From Candidatus Methylomirabilota bacterium (GTDB lineage Bacteria; Methylomirabilota; Methylomirabilia; Methylomirabilales; 2-02-FULL-66-22), in NCBI GenBank assembly GCA_026387775.1, contig JAPLLC010000028.1, forward strand, positions 7,154 through 56,892: 49,739 nucleotides of DNA, in the 5' to 3' direction. The position numbers and the translations under genes are program-made. The notes beneath the pieces were generated by a model that did not search any database, had not been told where the DNA came from, and was given only the letters and a program-made list of their open reading frames with translations. Of this stretch, positions 1-7,909 are shown in pieces; positions within the stretch are counted from its first letter, which is position 1; every line of letters begins with the position of its first letter.

Positions 1-865
1 GGCGGAGGACCCCCGCGGCCGCCTGCTCAGCCGCATCGACGGCCCGGGAGAAACACTCCGCGAACCATAGGAGCCGCTCCGTAACATTGAGGTCGCCCTT
101 CTGTGTCCGCTCCAACGAGGCGTAGTACTCCGGTCGCTCCCGGCGAATCTGGCTGGAGAGACTGTAGAAGCGCACGGGAGAGTTCTCGGAGCGCGCCAAG
201 GTCATATCGGCAAGCGCGCGCGCGATCCGTCCGTTGCCGTCCTCGAACGGATGGATGGTCGCGAACCACAGATGCGCCAGCGCGGCGCACACAAGACCAT
301 CCAGCTTCGGCGGCGTGTTGAACCAGTTCAGGAATGCCGCCATCTCCGCCTCGACGCGATCGGCGGGTGGGGCGTGGTAGTGCACGCGTTCTCGCTCGGC
401 GGGGCCCGAGCGAACCTGCATCGGGCCCTCAGCATCGTCCCGCCACACACCCACTTTGATCCGGCGCAGTCCCGAGTACTCCGCGGGAAACAAAGCTGCG
501 TGCCAGCCGAACAGACGCTCACGTGTCAATGGCGCCTCGAAATTCTTGGTGGCATCGAGCGTCATCTTGACAAGCCCTTCGGCCCGCCAGTCCTCGGGGC
601 CAAGCGCTGCATTTGGCACCCCCAGGCGGCGCGCCACCGACGAGTACACGCTGTCGCGTCGCAGGATCTCGCCTTCTATTTCTGCGTTCTTTAGGGCTTC
701 TTCTGTTACTGCGTCCAACTCAGCCTGGCACCGAAGCTCGGACCCGAGTCGCTCCATTCGCCCAAGGAACCGCCCCTGCTTTAAGTGAGCGGCTTCCAAG
801 GGCGCAGCGAGTGCGCTTGCGTCCCATCGGAATCGGGGCCAATCTGGCCGTTCCCAAATATACAT
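1..865 (-). CDS. Fic family protein with DUF4172-like N-terminus (3' end outside window)
   Basis: The reading frame starts at an ATG at 865 (protein begins MYIWERPDWP) and runs off the left edge, so about 288 residues are visible and the C-terminus is missing. The N-terminal opening is typical of the Fic subgroup carrying a DUF4172 domain. An inhibitory-helix motif (NAEIEGE) lies about 50 residues in, and the catalytic Fic loop HPFEDGNGRIAR is complete near residue 205, with the histidine that activates the target hydroxyl. Known Fic enzymes usually transfer AMP from ATP to proteins; the target here is unknown. An N-terminal IEG motif implies autoinhibition. It is the first of three different Fic genes in 10.5 kb. 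The start codon lies directly beside a perfect inverted repeat, which suggests tight repression. Confidence 0.88.
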   Translation of the reverse strand, partial: MYIWERPDWPRFRWDASALAAPLEAAHLKQGRFLGRMERLGSELRCQAELDAVTEEALKNAEIEGEILRRDSVYSSVARRLGVPNAALGPEDWRAEGLVKMTLDATKNFEAPLTRERLFGWHAALFPAEYSGLRRIKVGVWRDDAEGPMQVRSGPAERERVHYHAPPADRVEAEMAAFLNWFNTPPKLDGLVCAALAHLWFATIHPFEDGNGRIARALADMTLARSENSPVRFYSLSSQIRRERPEYYASLERTQKGDLNVTERLLWFAECFSRAVDAAEQAAAGVLR

Positions 866-890
866 ATTCACCTCATAGAGTGAGGTGAAT
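866..890. promoter_or_regulatory. Perfect inverted repeat at the Fic start codon
   Basis: ATTCACCTCA (866-875) and TGAGGTGAAT (881-890) form a perfect 10-bp inverted repeat around a 5-bp spacer. It abuts the ATG of the leftward Fic gene and looks like an operator. No linked regulator gene is seen. Confidence 0.6.
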
Positions 891-898
891 ATAGGCGG

Positions 899-963
899 AT
901 TCGCATCAAAACGCAAGTATTTTTGCATCAGTATGTGATGCGAATAGGACAAGATTCACCTCA
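899..963. promoter_or_regulatory. Second inverted repeat plus extra half-site
   Basis: ATTCGCATCA (899-908) is mirrored by TGATGCGAAT (936-945), a perfect 10-bp arm pair 27 bp apart. A third copy of ATTCACCTCA, the half-site of the repeat at 866, follows at 954-963. Together with 866-890 this makes a compound operator-like region of about 100 bp upstream of the Fic gene. Confidence 0.5.
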
Positions 964-1026
964 CGGCCGGAGGACAGACGTGTAGGATAGGAGGTCGGGA
1001 GACTGATTACGGAAGCCACCTTGGCT

Positions 1027-1063
1027 GCCTGTCAAACAGGCACACTTGGCACAATTAGCCAAG
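1027..1063. other. Two adjacent short hairpins; intergenic stretch to 1380
   Basis: GCCTGT-CAA-ACAGGC (1027-1041) and CTTGGC-N7-GCCAAG (1045-1063) are consecutive small inverted repeats. The remaining sequence to 1380 holds no gene that I can support; the long rightward frame there has no recognisable protein. Confidence 0.35.
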
Positions 1064-1380
1064 TTGTGGCGATCCTGCACACAAATGGTGGGAGCGCTGG
1101 AGGTGTACGCTCACAGGTGTAGACTTCTCAGCGGAACACCAGTCGGGCAAACGCAATGTGTACCAATGCACGTACCCGAAAACCCAACGCCCCCTCCTTC
1201 GGTCCGGAGGCTCCCCCGGATTTGGCATCCTCGCCGGGGTTCAACCGATCCGCTCGTTACTTTCCCGGCACCTGTGGTAGGATCGTTCTTGCCCTGGGGT
1301 GATCGCATGCCACTCTTGCCAGTCCACACCGTCTCGGACACCCACATGTCTCGGGTCCACGACGGAAGGACCAACGAGCA

Positions 1381-2487
1381 ATGGCTGACGCCGACACGAA
1401 TCCTCCACAGGATGAACTGGCCCGTGCGGAAGCTGCGCTCGCGGAGCTGGAGCGGAAGACCCGCGAGGCGCGTGCCCGCGTGCAGGCGTTGCGGGCACGG
1501 AAGCCGGTTGTCCGCGAGTCCCCGCCGCCGTATGTCAAGCCGCCAGCTCCCCCGACAGCGCAGACCGGCCTCACGCCGGACCGGATCCGCCTCTTCCGCC
1601 AGCTCTTCCGCGGCCGAGAGGATGTCTTCGCGCGTTTGTGGACCAATCCGAAGAAGCGGACTGCGGGATATGCGCCTGCCTGCGCCAACGAATGGGTCCG
1701 AGGCGTCTGCGAGAAGCCGCGGGTCAAATGTGGCGAGTGTCCGAACCAGGCGTTTCTCCCGGTGGACGACAAGGCCATTCAAGGACATCTCCAGGGTCAG
1801 CATGTCCTCGGGGTCTATCCTCTCCTGCGCGATGAGACCTGCTGGTTCCTGGCGGTCGACTTCGATGGAACGGGGTGGCGCGACGATGTGGCGGCCTTCG
1901 TCGAGACGTGCGTCAGCAGGGGGTGTCCGCCCGCCGTGGAGCGGTCGCGTTCCGGCGATGGGGCACATACTTGGTTCTTTTTCACCGCACCCGTGGCCGC
2001 CAGTCTCGCGCGAAATTTCGGCTCCTTCCTGCTCACCGAGACCATGGCCCGGCGGCATCAACTCAGCATGCGGTCCTACGACCGCCTCTTCCCCAACCAG
2101 GATACCTTGCCTCGCGGCGGGTTCGGGAACCTGATCGCCCTGCCTCTTCAGCCCGCGGCCACCGTGAAAGGCAACGCGCTCTTTGTCGACGCGACCTGGA
2201 CTCCATACCCCGATCAGTGGGCCACGCTGGCCTCGGTGCGCCGTCTGGAGCCGGCGTACGTGGAGTCGCTGGTCAAGGACGCCGCGCGACGGGATCAGAT
2301 CGTGGGCGTCCGGTCCGCCGGGCTCGACGACGAGGCAGAACACGCCGCCCCGTGGACCCGTCCGCCGTCCGGGACGCGCAAGACCTCAGTGATTCCTGGC
2401 CCGCTCCCTCCGGAGGTCCGGGCCGTCCTGGCACAGCGCCTCTTCGTCGCAAAGGCCGGCCTCCCCTCCCCGCTGCTCCCGCTCTGA
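1381..2487 (+). CDS. TOTE-type archaeo-eukaryotic primase domain protein, front half of a frameshifted gene
   Basis: The 368-residue product begins with a coiled-coil segment (residues 10-42). A four-cysteine cluster follows (C101, C110, C117, C120), then a primase-like core with the catalytic pair D160-F-D162 in LAVDFDG, a histidine motif GDGAHTWFFF (H196) and FGNLIALPLQ. This layout is that of the archaeo-eukaryotic primase domain found in proteins annotated as TOTE conflict systems, where it is fused to a superfamily 2 helicase. Here the frame stops at 2485-2487 just after residues AKAGLPSPLL. The helicase continues in the -1 frame from the same point, so the gene is split. From the family I infer that a short linker between primase and helicase was lost in a deletion. 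Assembly error or programmed frameshifting cannot be excluded. Confidence 0.8.
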   Translation: MADADTNPPQDELARAEAALAELERKTREARARVQALRARKPVVRESPPPYVKPPAPPTAQTGLTPDRIRLFRQLFRGREDVFARLWTNPKKRTAGYAPACANEWVRGVCEKPRVKCGECPNQAFLPVDDKAIQGHLQGQHVLGVYPLLRDETCWFLAVDFDGTGWRDDVAAFVETCVSRGCPPAVERSRSGDGAHTWFFFTAPVAASLARNFGSFLLTETMARRHQLSMRSYDRLFPNQDTLPRGGFGNLIALPLQPAATVKGNALFVDATWTPYPDQWATLASVRRLEPAYVESLVKDAARRDQIVGVRSAGLDDEAEHAAPWTRPPSGTRKTSVIPGPLPPEVRAVLAQRLFVAKAGLPSPLLPL

Positions 2488-2495
2488 CTCCCCGC

Positions 2496-3812
2496 GTGAT
2501 CGCCTGCGCCGAGGAGTTCCCCGAGCACCTCGCGTTGCCCCGAGGGTGTCGCCCCGATCTCGAGGCCCTCCTCCACCAGCATGGGGTGCGTCTCGCCATC
2601 GACGATCAGCGCACGGACGGCGACCCCCTCGACGTCCATTTCCGCGGAGAGCTGACCCCCCTCCAGGAAAACGCAGCCCAGGCCCTCCTCAAGCATGACA
2701 CCGGCGTGTTTGTCGGACCCCCCGGCATGGGGAAGACCGTGCTCGGTGTCTACCTGGCGGCCCAACGCCGATGCAGTACCCTGGTGCTCGTCCACCGGCG
2801 GCCCCTCCTGGATCAATGGAAAGTGCAGCTCGCCATGTTCCTCGGGATCGAGGATGCAGAGATCGGAGAGATCGGCCGCGGGAAGCAGAAGGCGACCGGG
2901 CGGCTCGACGTGGCCATGCTCCAGAGCGTCACCCGCAAGGACAGCGTGGACGATCGGGTGGCAGCCTACGGCCAAGTGATCGTCGACGAGTGTCACCATA
3001 TGCCCGCGGTGTCCTTCGAACGTGTGCTTTCCGAGGTGCGAGCCCGCTACATCGTCGGCCTCACGGCGACCCCTCAGCGGCGCGACGGGCATCATCCGAT
3101 CACCGAGATGCAACTCGGTCCGGTCCGGTACACGGCGAGGCAGACTGGGCCACGGTCCGGGAGACCGTTTGACACCCAGCTTATCATCCGGGAGACGCGG
3201 TTCCGGCTCGCTTCCGAGCAGAATATCCTCCCCATCCAGACCCTCTATCGGGAACTGGCGGCCGATCCAGCCCGCAACGACCTGATCCTCACCGATGTCA
3301 TCACCGCCATTGCCGAGGGCCGCTCTCCGATCCTCCTCACGGAGCGGAAAGACCACCTCACCTTCTTCGCTGATCACCTTCGCGGCTTCGTGAAGCACCT
3401 CGTCGTCCTCCAAGGCGGAAAGACCGAGAAGGAACGCCGGGCAAGCGGGACCACTCTCGCGGCAATTCCGGACGGCGAGGAACGACTGGTCCTCGCCACT
3501 GGACGTTACATCGGCGAGGGCTTCGACGACGCCCGCCTGGACACGCTCTTCCTGGCACTGCCCATCTCCTGGAAGGGGACGCTCGTTCAGTACACCGGCC
3601 GCCTGCACCGCCCGCATCCTCGGAAGTCGGTCGTCCGCATCTTCGATTACGTGGACCGTGCAGTGCCGATGCTTCTGAAGATGTTCGAGCGGCGCCTCCG
3701 CGCGTACCGCGCCATCGGGTATGAACAGGAGGTGATGGGCAAGTCCACTGGGGCACGGCGTGATGTCCGTCCCGATTCAGCGCCGCGGTTGTCCTTCCTG
3801 CAGGAGGACTAG
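2496..3812 (+). CDS. Superfamily 2 helicase, back half of the frameshifted TOTE-type gene
   Basis: The frame carries a complete helicase: Walker A GPPGMGKT, Walker B with DEAH-like box VIVDECHHMP, motif III GLTATPQRR, and motifs V/VI ending QYTGRLHRPHP. The protein ends SFLQED. The first usable start is GTG at 2496; a CTG at 2484 overlaps the stop of the primase half. The reading frame is open further upstream but is then a shadow of the primase gene. In intact relatives, primase and helicase are one polypeptide, so this piece is either translated by coupling or frameshifting, or is part of a pseudogene. The next gene starts 2 bp after its stop. The motifs are intact, which argues for recent breakage. 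Confidence 0.8.
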   Translation: MIACAEEFPEHLALPRGCRPDLEALLHQHGVRLAIDDQRTDGDPLDVHFRGELTPLQENAAQALLKHDTGVFVGPPGMGKTVLGVYLAAQRRCSTLVLVHRRPLLDQWKVQLAMFLGIEDAEIGEIGRGKQKATGRLDVAMLQSVTRKDSVDDRVAAYGQVIVDECHHMPAVSFERVLSEVRARYIVGLTATPQRRDGHHPITEMQLGPVRYTARQTGPRSGRPFDTQLIIRETRFRLASEQNILPIQTLYRELAADPARNDLILTDVITAIAEGRSPILLTERKDHLTFFADHLRGFVKHLVVLQGGKTEKERRASGTTLAAIPDGEERLVLATGRYIGEGFDDARLDTLFLALPISWKGTLVQYTGRLHRPHPRKSVVRIFDYVDRAVPMLLKMFERRLRAYRAIGYEQEVMGKSTGARRDVRPDSAPRLSFLQED

Positions 3813-3814
3813 GA

Positions 3815-4177
3815 ATGAGGCCTCGCAGTCCGCAGGGAAACAGAAGAGCGGGAGGGAAGACCGGTCTCTCGGCGGCCAAGCTCGATGCCCTCATCGAGGA
3901 GACGCTGGTGGATGCCTACGGCGACTCCGAGCAACGCACGGCTTTCTTCACAGTCCTGGAGGATTCGCTGGCCCTGCCCTTCACAACACAGGTTCTTGGC
4001 ATCGAGGTAACCGTCGAGCGCCTCGACCTCACCGCCGACGAACAGATTGTGGCTGTCTGCCGCCACGGCCAGGTAAGGCAACGCATCCCGATCCTGGACC
4101 TGCCGCTCCCCAGCCCACCACCGAAAGGATCTGACTGGCTCGCGGCCTACCGGCGCTGGGCGGTTGGGGCAACGTAG
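3815..4177 (+). CDS. Small CcbP-like (calcium-binding family) protein
   Basis: The gene encodes 120 residues and starts 2 bp after the helicase stop, so it is in the same operon. The core, with LEDSLALPFTTQVLG then a beta-rich stretch and PILDLPLPSPPP, resembles small proteins annotated as calcium-binding (CcbP-like) in bacteria. The first 20 residues are basic and probably flexible; the remainder is acidic. No membrane segment or signal peptide is present. Its position suggests it belongs functionally to the primase-helicase, but no role is established. Assignment rests on recalled sequence similarity only. Confidence 0.55.
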   Translation: MRPRSPQGNRRAGGKTGLSAAKLDALIEETLVDAYGDSEQRTAFFTVLEDSLALPFTTQVLGIEVTVERLDLTADEQIVAVCRHGQVRQRIPILDLPLPSPPPKGSDWLAAYRRWAVGAT

Positions 4178-4588
4178 GACACAACGATCACCGCTTTCCA
4201 CCTCCCACACCGCTGCTTGCGGGGGAATGCTCATGATCCACTCGCGCGACATTCCCGCCTTGCAAATCCCTCTGATTCGGTCCCTGTCCGAGTCCTTATC
4301 GATGGTCTCTCTTTCAACCGGTCAATACGCGCGGGTCGCAACCGTTCGGCGCGCCCCATTCTGGTCGACGGCAACGTTTGGCCAATGAAATCGCAGAAAC
4401 CGTACCGAAGAATAAGTACCGGAGACCTATTGGAAGTTACCCGTTGATATACCGAAAGGACGATGCCAATTCCTGGCGGTCGGTCCATCAGGTGGGAGAG
4501 GCCTGAAGTCGTCGTCGCCGTCGGGGCATCACGTGCGGATCATACTCCGGGTGCCCATGCAGATAGCCCCCGTCCTTGGGTTATGGCC
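4178..4588. other. Gene-free stretch
   Basis: No supportable coding region is seen on either strand. Short open frames here lack recognisable composition or start signals. The stretch ends at the IS-associated repeat at 4589. Confidence 0.4.
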
Positions 4589-4655
4589 CAGAAGTGAAAT
4601 CGGCCCCTCGCAGAATCCGGCACTTGCGGGCTAGGAGGTGTCCGGTACCTTCTTT
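4589..4655. repeat. 67-bp IS-associated direct repeat, copy 1
   Basis: This segment, beginning CAGAAGTGAAATCGGCC and ending GGTACCTTCTTT, recurs with a few mismatches at 6759-6825. There it is immediately followed by an IS3-family transposase fragment. The two copies are in the same orientation and bracket the split Fic gene and a miniature element. Confidence 0.8.
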
Positions 4656-4821
4656 ATGGAAGAAGCAACTTCCTCCATTAGAATGCTAAACGTGGCAACA
4701 CCCCCAATACACCCTATGGGACCCGCTCCTGGTGCAGGAGGCGAAACGCACAAGGAAATGAAAGAAGCAACGTATACATTAAGAGTATAGAAGCCGTCAG
4801 ATGTCTCTCGAATCAAGCATG

Positions 4822-4867
4822 GTGATAATAATTCACATATATTTATATGTGTGATAGAATATATCAC
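4822..4867. promoter_or_regulatory. Cluster of AT-rich palindromes upstream of the split Fic gene
   Basis: Three overlapping inverted repeats are visible: GTGA-N7-TCAC (4822-4836), CACATATA-TT-TATATGTG (4834-4851) and GTGATA-N5-TATCAC (4851-4867). The region is much more AT-rich than its surroundings and ends 65 bp before the Fic start, as expected for a repressor-controlled promoter. Confidence 0.5.
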
Positions 4868-4931
4868 GTGGTGAGTGTTTTTCACGATTGTTAGACTTAT
4901 TACCTGTGAACGTTTTTCTCGAATAAGTAAG

Positions 4932-5870
4932 ATGAGTGAATACTATTCGAAAAAGGTGAATGAATTTCGCGGAAAGAGTTTACCGGAATCTGCACAGCTC
5001 GCCGGCTATGCCGCACTCATCGAGAGATTTGACCTCCAGGTCCTGCTGCCCTCTAGGCTTAGCGCGATTGCCGAACGGCATCACCCGCAGTCGACAGAAG
5101 ACTGGCAGTTGTTCACGCCGCGGCACGCGCCCAAGAACACCCTGGCGGGGCAGATCCAATTTGCGCTGAAATGGGAGGGCGTGCAGCTTGGTGTGCTCAC
5201 CGCGCTCTTCCGCGCCGTGGCGGCCGAAGACATCGCCGCCATCATCCGCACGACGCCGACCGGCGCATACGCGCGACGCCTCTGGTTCCTCTACGAGTGG
5301 CTGACTGGTCAGGCTCTCCCCCTGCCTGCTCTTGGAAAAGTGCGCGCCGTGCCCGTGGTCGATCCGGAGCTCCAGTTTGCGTTGGCCGACGGCACAATGG
5401 TCACACGGCAGAAGGTCATCGACAATCTGCCCGGGACGGTCGCCTTCTGTCCGATGGTGCGCCGTACCGAGAAGCTGGACGATTATGCCAGGCGAGATCT
5501 CAGCCAGCGCGCCCGGGACATCGCCGGCACCACACATTCAGACGTCATCGCGAGGGCGGCCGCCTTCTTACTGATGAGCGATAGCAAGGCATCGTTCACC
5601 ATCGAGGGGGAACGCGCCCCAGCGCAACGCGTGGCCCGGTGGGGACAGGCCATCGGCGAGGCAGGATCGATCACCTTGACCCTGGCGGAGCTCGAGCGCC
5701 TGCAGAAGATCGTTGTGGGCGATGCGCGATTCGTTCGTCTCGGCTTGCGCGTCGAGGATGGTTTTGTTGGGACGCACGATCGTGCGACCCAGGAGCCGCT
5801 TCCTGAGCATATCAGTGCTCGCGCTCAAGACCTTCCCAACCTACTCGATGGCGTGATCATCCGGTGGTAG
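4932..5870 (+). CDS. Fic family protein, N-terminal part of a frameshifted gene
   Basis: Start is taken as the ATG at 4932 (MSEYYSKK), after a run of unlikely residues from further upstream; the product is 312 residues. It holds the N-terminal domain of a large Fic subgroup, including LYEWLTG and the inhibitory-helix motif KASFTIEGE near residue 225. The frame ends at 5868-5870, shortly after LPNLLDG, just before the catalytic Fic loop, which continues in another frame. I infer a small internal deletion of a few tens of bases, because relatives carry a linker between LLDG and the VAAAAVAFGF segment. Consequently the inhibitory segment and the catalytic loop are on separate reading frames. Confidence 0.78.
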   Translation: MSEYYSKKVNEFRGKSLPESAQLAGYAALIERFDLQVLLPSRLSAIAERHHPQSTEDWQLFTPRHAPKNTLAGQIQFALKWEGVQLGVLTALFRAVAAEDIAAIIRTTPTGAYARRLWFLYEWLTGQALPLPALGKVRAVPVVDPELQFALADGTMVTRQKVIDNLPGTVAFCPMVRRTEKLDDYARRDLSQRARDIAGTTHSDVIARAAAFLLMSDSKASFTIEGERAPAQRVARWGQAIGEAGSITLTLAELERLQKIVVGDARFVRLGLRVEDGFVGTHDRATQEPLPEHISARAQDLPNLLDGVIIRW

Positions 5871-6439
5871 CGGCGGCGGCCGTTGCCTTTGGCTTCGTCT
5901 ACATCCACCCGTTTGAAGACGGCAACGGGCGCTTGCATCGTTGGCTCATTCACCATGTGCTGGCACGCGCCGGCTTCAATCCTGCTGGATTGGTATTCCC
6001 GGTCAGCGCAGCGATCCTGCGGCAAGTGGAAGAGTATCGGCGAGTACTGGAGTCCTATTCTCGGCCGCTGTTGAATCTGATCGAGTGGCGTCCGACCACC
6101 GCAGGGAATGTGGAAGTTCTGAACGAGACCGCGGACTTCTACCGGTATTTCGACGCGACGAGGCACGCCGAGTATCTCTACGAATGTGTCGATCAGACGG
6201 TGCAGCACGACCTCGTGGAAGAGGTGCGGTTCCTCCGCGCCTATGATGCCTTTACCGCACGAGTTGAAACGCTGGTGGATATGCCGCAGGCGAAGGTCGA
6301 ACTGCTCTGGCGGTTCTTGCACCTGAACCAGGGGAAGCTCTCGACGAGGGCCAGGACAGGGGAGTTCGCCGCTCTTAATGAGACGGAGGTCGGGCAAGTC
6401 GAACAGTTCTACAGACAGGCCTGGGAGGGGTTGATCTGA
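5864..6439 (+). CDS. Fic family protein, catalytic C-terminal part of a frameshifted gene
   Basis: The frame opens with GTG at 5864, overlapping the stop of the N-terminal part by 7 bp, so coupled translation is conceivable. Residues 1-30 contain the Fic loop HPFEDGNGRLHR with intact catalytic histidine, followed by WLIHHVLA. The C-terminal 150 residues are helical and match the tail of the same Fic subgroup. Total of the two parts is about 500 residues, normal for the family less the lost linker. If translated alone, this fragment would carry the Fic loop without the inhibitory helix. More likely the gene is decaying. Confidence 0.75.
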   Translation: MVAAAAVAFGFVYIHPFEDGNGRLHRWLIHHVLARAGFNPAGLVFPVSAAILRQVEEYRRVLESYSRPLLNLIEWRPTTAGNVEVLNETADFYRYFDATRHAEYLYECVDQTVQHDLVEEVRFLRAYDAFTARVETLVDMPQAKVELLWRFLHLNQGKLSTRARTGEFAALNETEVGQVEQFYRQAWEGLI

Positions 6440-6498
6440 GGGGGGCCTTATAAGTGTTGGGCGATTTCACCAAGCCGGGAACATACCTGACTGCGTCA

Positions 6499-6756
6499 TT
6501 GGGGACCCGGCCAAGCAATTCACCTTACGGCTTTGGGGAGCCGTGCCCAGGCATCCACGGTGAGGGCGCCCTGCTTCCCCGGGCCGCGATGCGGGGGAGG
6601 ACGTCGGCGCGATCCCCATCCTCCTGGAAGATCAGCGACCGCACGATCCCCCGCACCATCACCTGCGGGAGAGTCTCTGGCGCATCGTGACGGGGCGGGC
6701 GGAGTATAGCGGAGTCGCGGAGAGCGCCACTTGCTTTACTTGGCAACGTCCCCCAT
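6499..6756. mobile_element. RAYT-derived miniature inverted-repeat element, copy 1
   Basis: About 258 bp, closely similar to 9008-9266. The right end reads CTTGGCAACGTCCCCCAT; the left end is slightly decayed (ATTGGGGACCCGGCCAAG). On the minus strand the interior reads VMVRGIVRSLIFQEDGDRAD, which matches the N-terminal region of REP-associated tyrosine (Y1) transposases. It therefore looks like a deletion derivative of such an element that kept both ends. Confidence 0.75.
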
Positions 6757-6758
6757 CA

Positions 6759-6825
6759 CAGAAGTGAAATCGGCCTCTCGCAGAATCCGGCACTTATGGG
6801 CTAAGAGGTGTCCGGTACCTTCTTT
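6759..6825. repeat. 67-bp IS-associated direct repeat, copy 2
   Basis: Second copy of the repeat at 4589-4655. It starts 2 bp after the miniature element and runs directly into the IS3 transposase fragment, so it probably derives from the left part of the same insertion sequence. Confidence 0.78.
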
Positions 6826-7097
6826 TGTTCAACCAGTATTGATCGAGCGCCTCTGGAAGAGCGTCAAGTATGAAGAAGTGTATCTGCATGGCTATGGCGC
6901 GATGGCTGAGGCCCAGCGCGGCCTGACCTGCTATTTTCCTTTCTATCGCCAGGGCCGCCCGCACACGGCGCTTGACGGCCAGACGCCGGACATGGACTAC
7001 TTTGCTCGGCGGCCCCAGCGTGAGACAGCGTAACGTGAACCCCGCAGAGCTTCACTTGGAGCGCCTCGCTCTCTGTCCAACTCCTTGGGGCCACCGC
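6826..7097 (+). pseudogene. IS3-family transposase OrfB C-terminal fragment and right end
   Basis: From about 6826 the plus frame reads IERLWKSVKYEEVYL, then PHTALDGQTPDMDYF, ending at the stop at 7031-7033. This is the end of the DDE integrase domain of IS3-family OrfB, including the last conserved glutamate region. The catalytic front part is absent. The sequence to about 7097 (TGTCCAACTCCTTGGGGCCA) looks like the right terminus of such an element. The insertion has replaced the 3' end of the leftward nuclease-like gene. Confidence 0.75.
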
Positions 7098-7909
7098 CCC
7101 TTTTGAATTGCACGTGCCTTTGGGTGTGGTTCGCCGCTTAACACGACGACCGTTGCATTCAATGGGACTCCCGATTCTCTCATGAGTTGATTCCAGTCGC
7201 TTTCTGTTTTAAAGCGATTGGTCTCATAAACAACGTACAAAAAGCGCTCCCAATCTTTGGAAGTGTACCCTCTGGTATCCGCAAGAAGCTGATCAGCAAT
7301 CACTCCAACATCTGCTTTTCGTGACAGGAATTTGTATTCGATTAGGGTCCTGAGAGACGGTATTCCTGTGTCAGGCTCAAAGTTCTTAATCTGCTTCGAA
7401 AGTGACGGCTTGTGCTTCAAATCAGGAAACACGCACTTCAGTATTGCTTCGATCCTGGAATGGACCTCCTTTTCATTCTGAGGCACTTCGGGGAAGACCG
7501 CCTTGTCAGTGATGACGTAGTGAACGTTCCTAATTATGTCGAGAAGGTCTTTAGTAACGGTCGTGCGCTTGTCGCTTGGCAACAGTCCTCTAAGTGCACT
7601 TGTATAGAGACGAATCCCTCCGAGTACTGGAGAATAGGGCTCGTCATTCGGATCTCGACCGGACTTGGAGAAGCCCTCGGATGATGTTTTTATCTCTGCA
7701 TACTTTGCATATACACCGTTCCGCAACTCGGGCATGCCCAGTGCCTCTAGCGCTGCTAGCAGTTGGATAAAGCACGCCTCGATATTCCAAGAGGGTTCAT
7801 CCCACGGGTCGCCTGTCATTGACCAGTCGATAAACTTGCTAACCGCGCGGGAGACCTGCTCCTCTAGGTTGGTGAGAACGGAGTCTATATCTACTGTTCG
7901 AGTTGGCAT
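7052..7909 (-). CDS. PD-(D/E)XK nuclease-like protein with IS-derived tail
   Basis: The 285-residue protein starts MPTRTVDIDS. The N-terminal half is helical and does not match a family I can name. The C-terminal half contains SLRTLIEYKFLSRKADVG (E-x-K core), then ADQLLADTRGYTSKDW and FLYVVYETNRF, the pattern of a restriction-endonuclease-like fold similar to DpnII/MboI-type defence nucleases. After about residue 272 the sequence WPQGVGQRARRSK is encoded by the end of the IS3 fragment, so the natural C-terminus has been replaced. Nucleic acid cleavage is inferred from the fold only. Its lower GC content and position between insertion scars point to horizontal acquisition. Confidence 0.6.
   Translation of the reverse strand: MPTRTVDIDSVLTNLEEQVSRAVSKFIDWSMTGDPWDEPSWNIEACFIQLLAALEALGMPELRNGVYAKYAEIKTSSEGFSKSGRDPNDEPYSPVLGGIRLYTSALRGLLPSDKRTTVTKDLLDIIRNVHYVITDKAVFPEVPQNEKEVHSRIEAILKCVFPDLKHKPSLSKQIKNFEPDTGIPSLRTLIEYKFLSRKADVGVIADQLLADTRGYTSKDWERFLYVVYETNRFKTESDWNQLMRESGVPLNATVVVLSGEPHPKARAIQKGRWPQGVGQRARRSK

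Noticed and set aside
4589-7097. Complete composite transposon carrying Fic
   Set aside because: Only one side has transposase sequence, and it is a C-terminal fragment; no matching inverted termini or target duplication can be defined.
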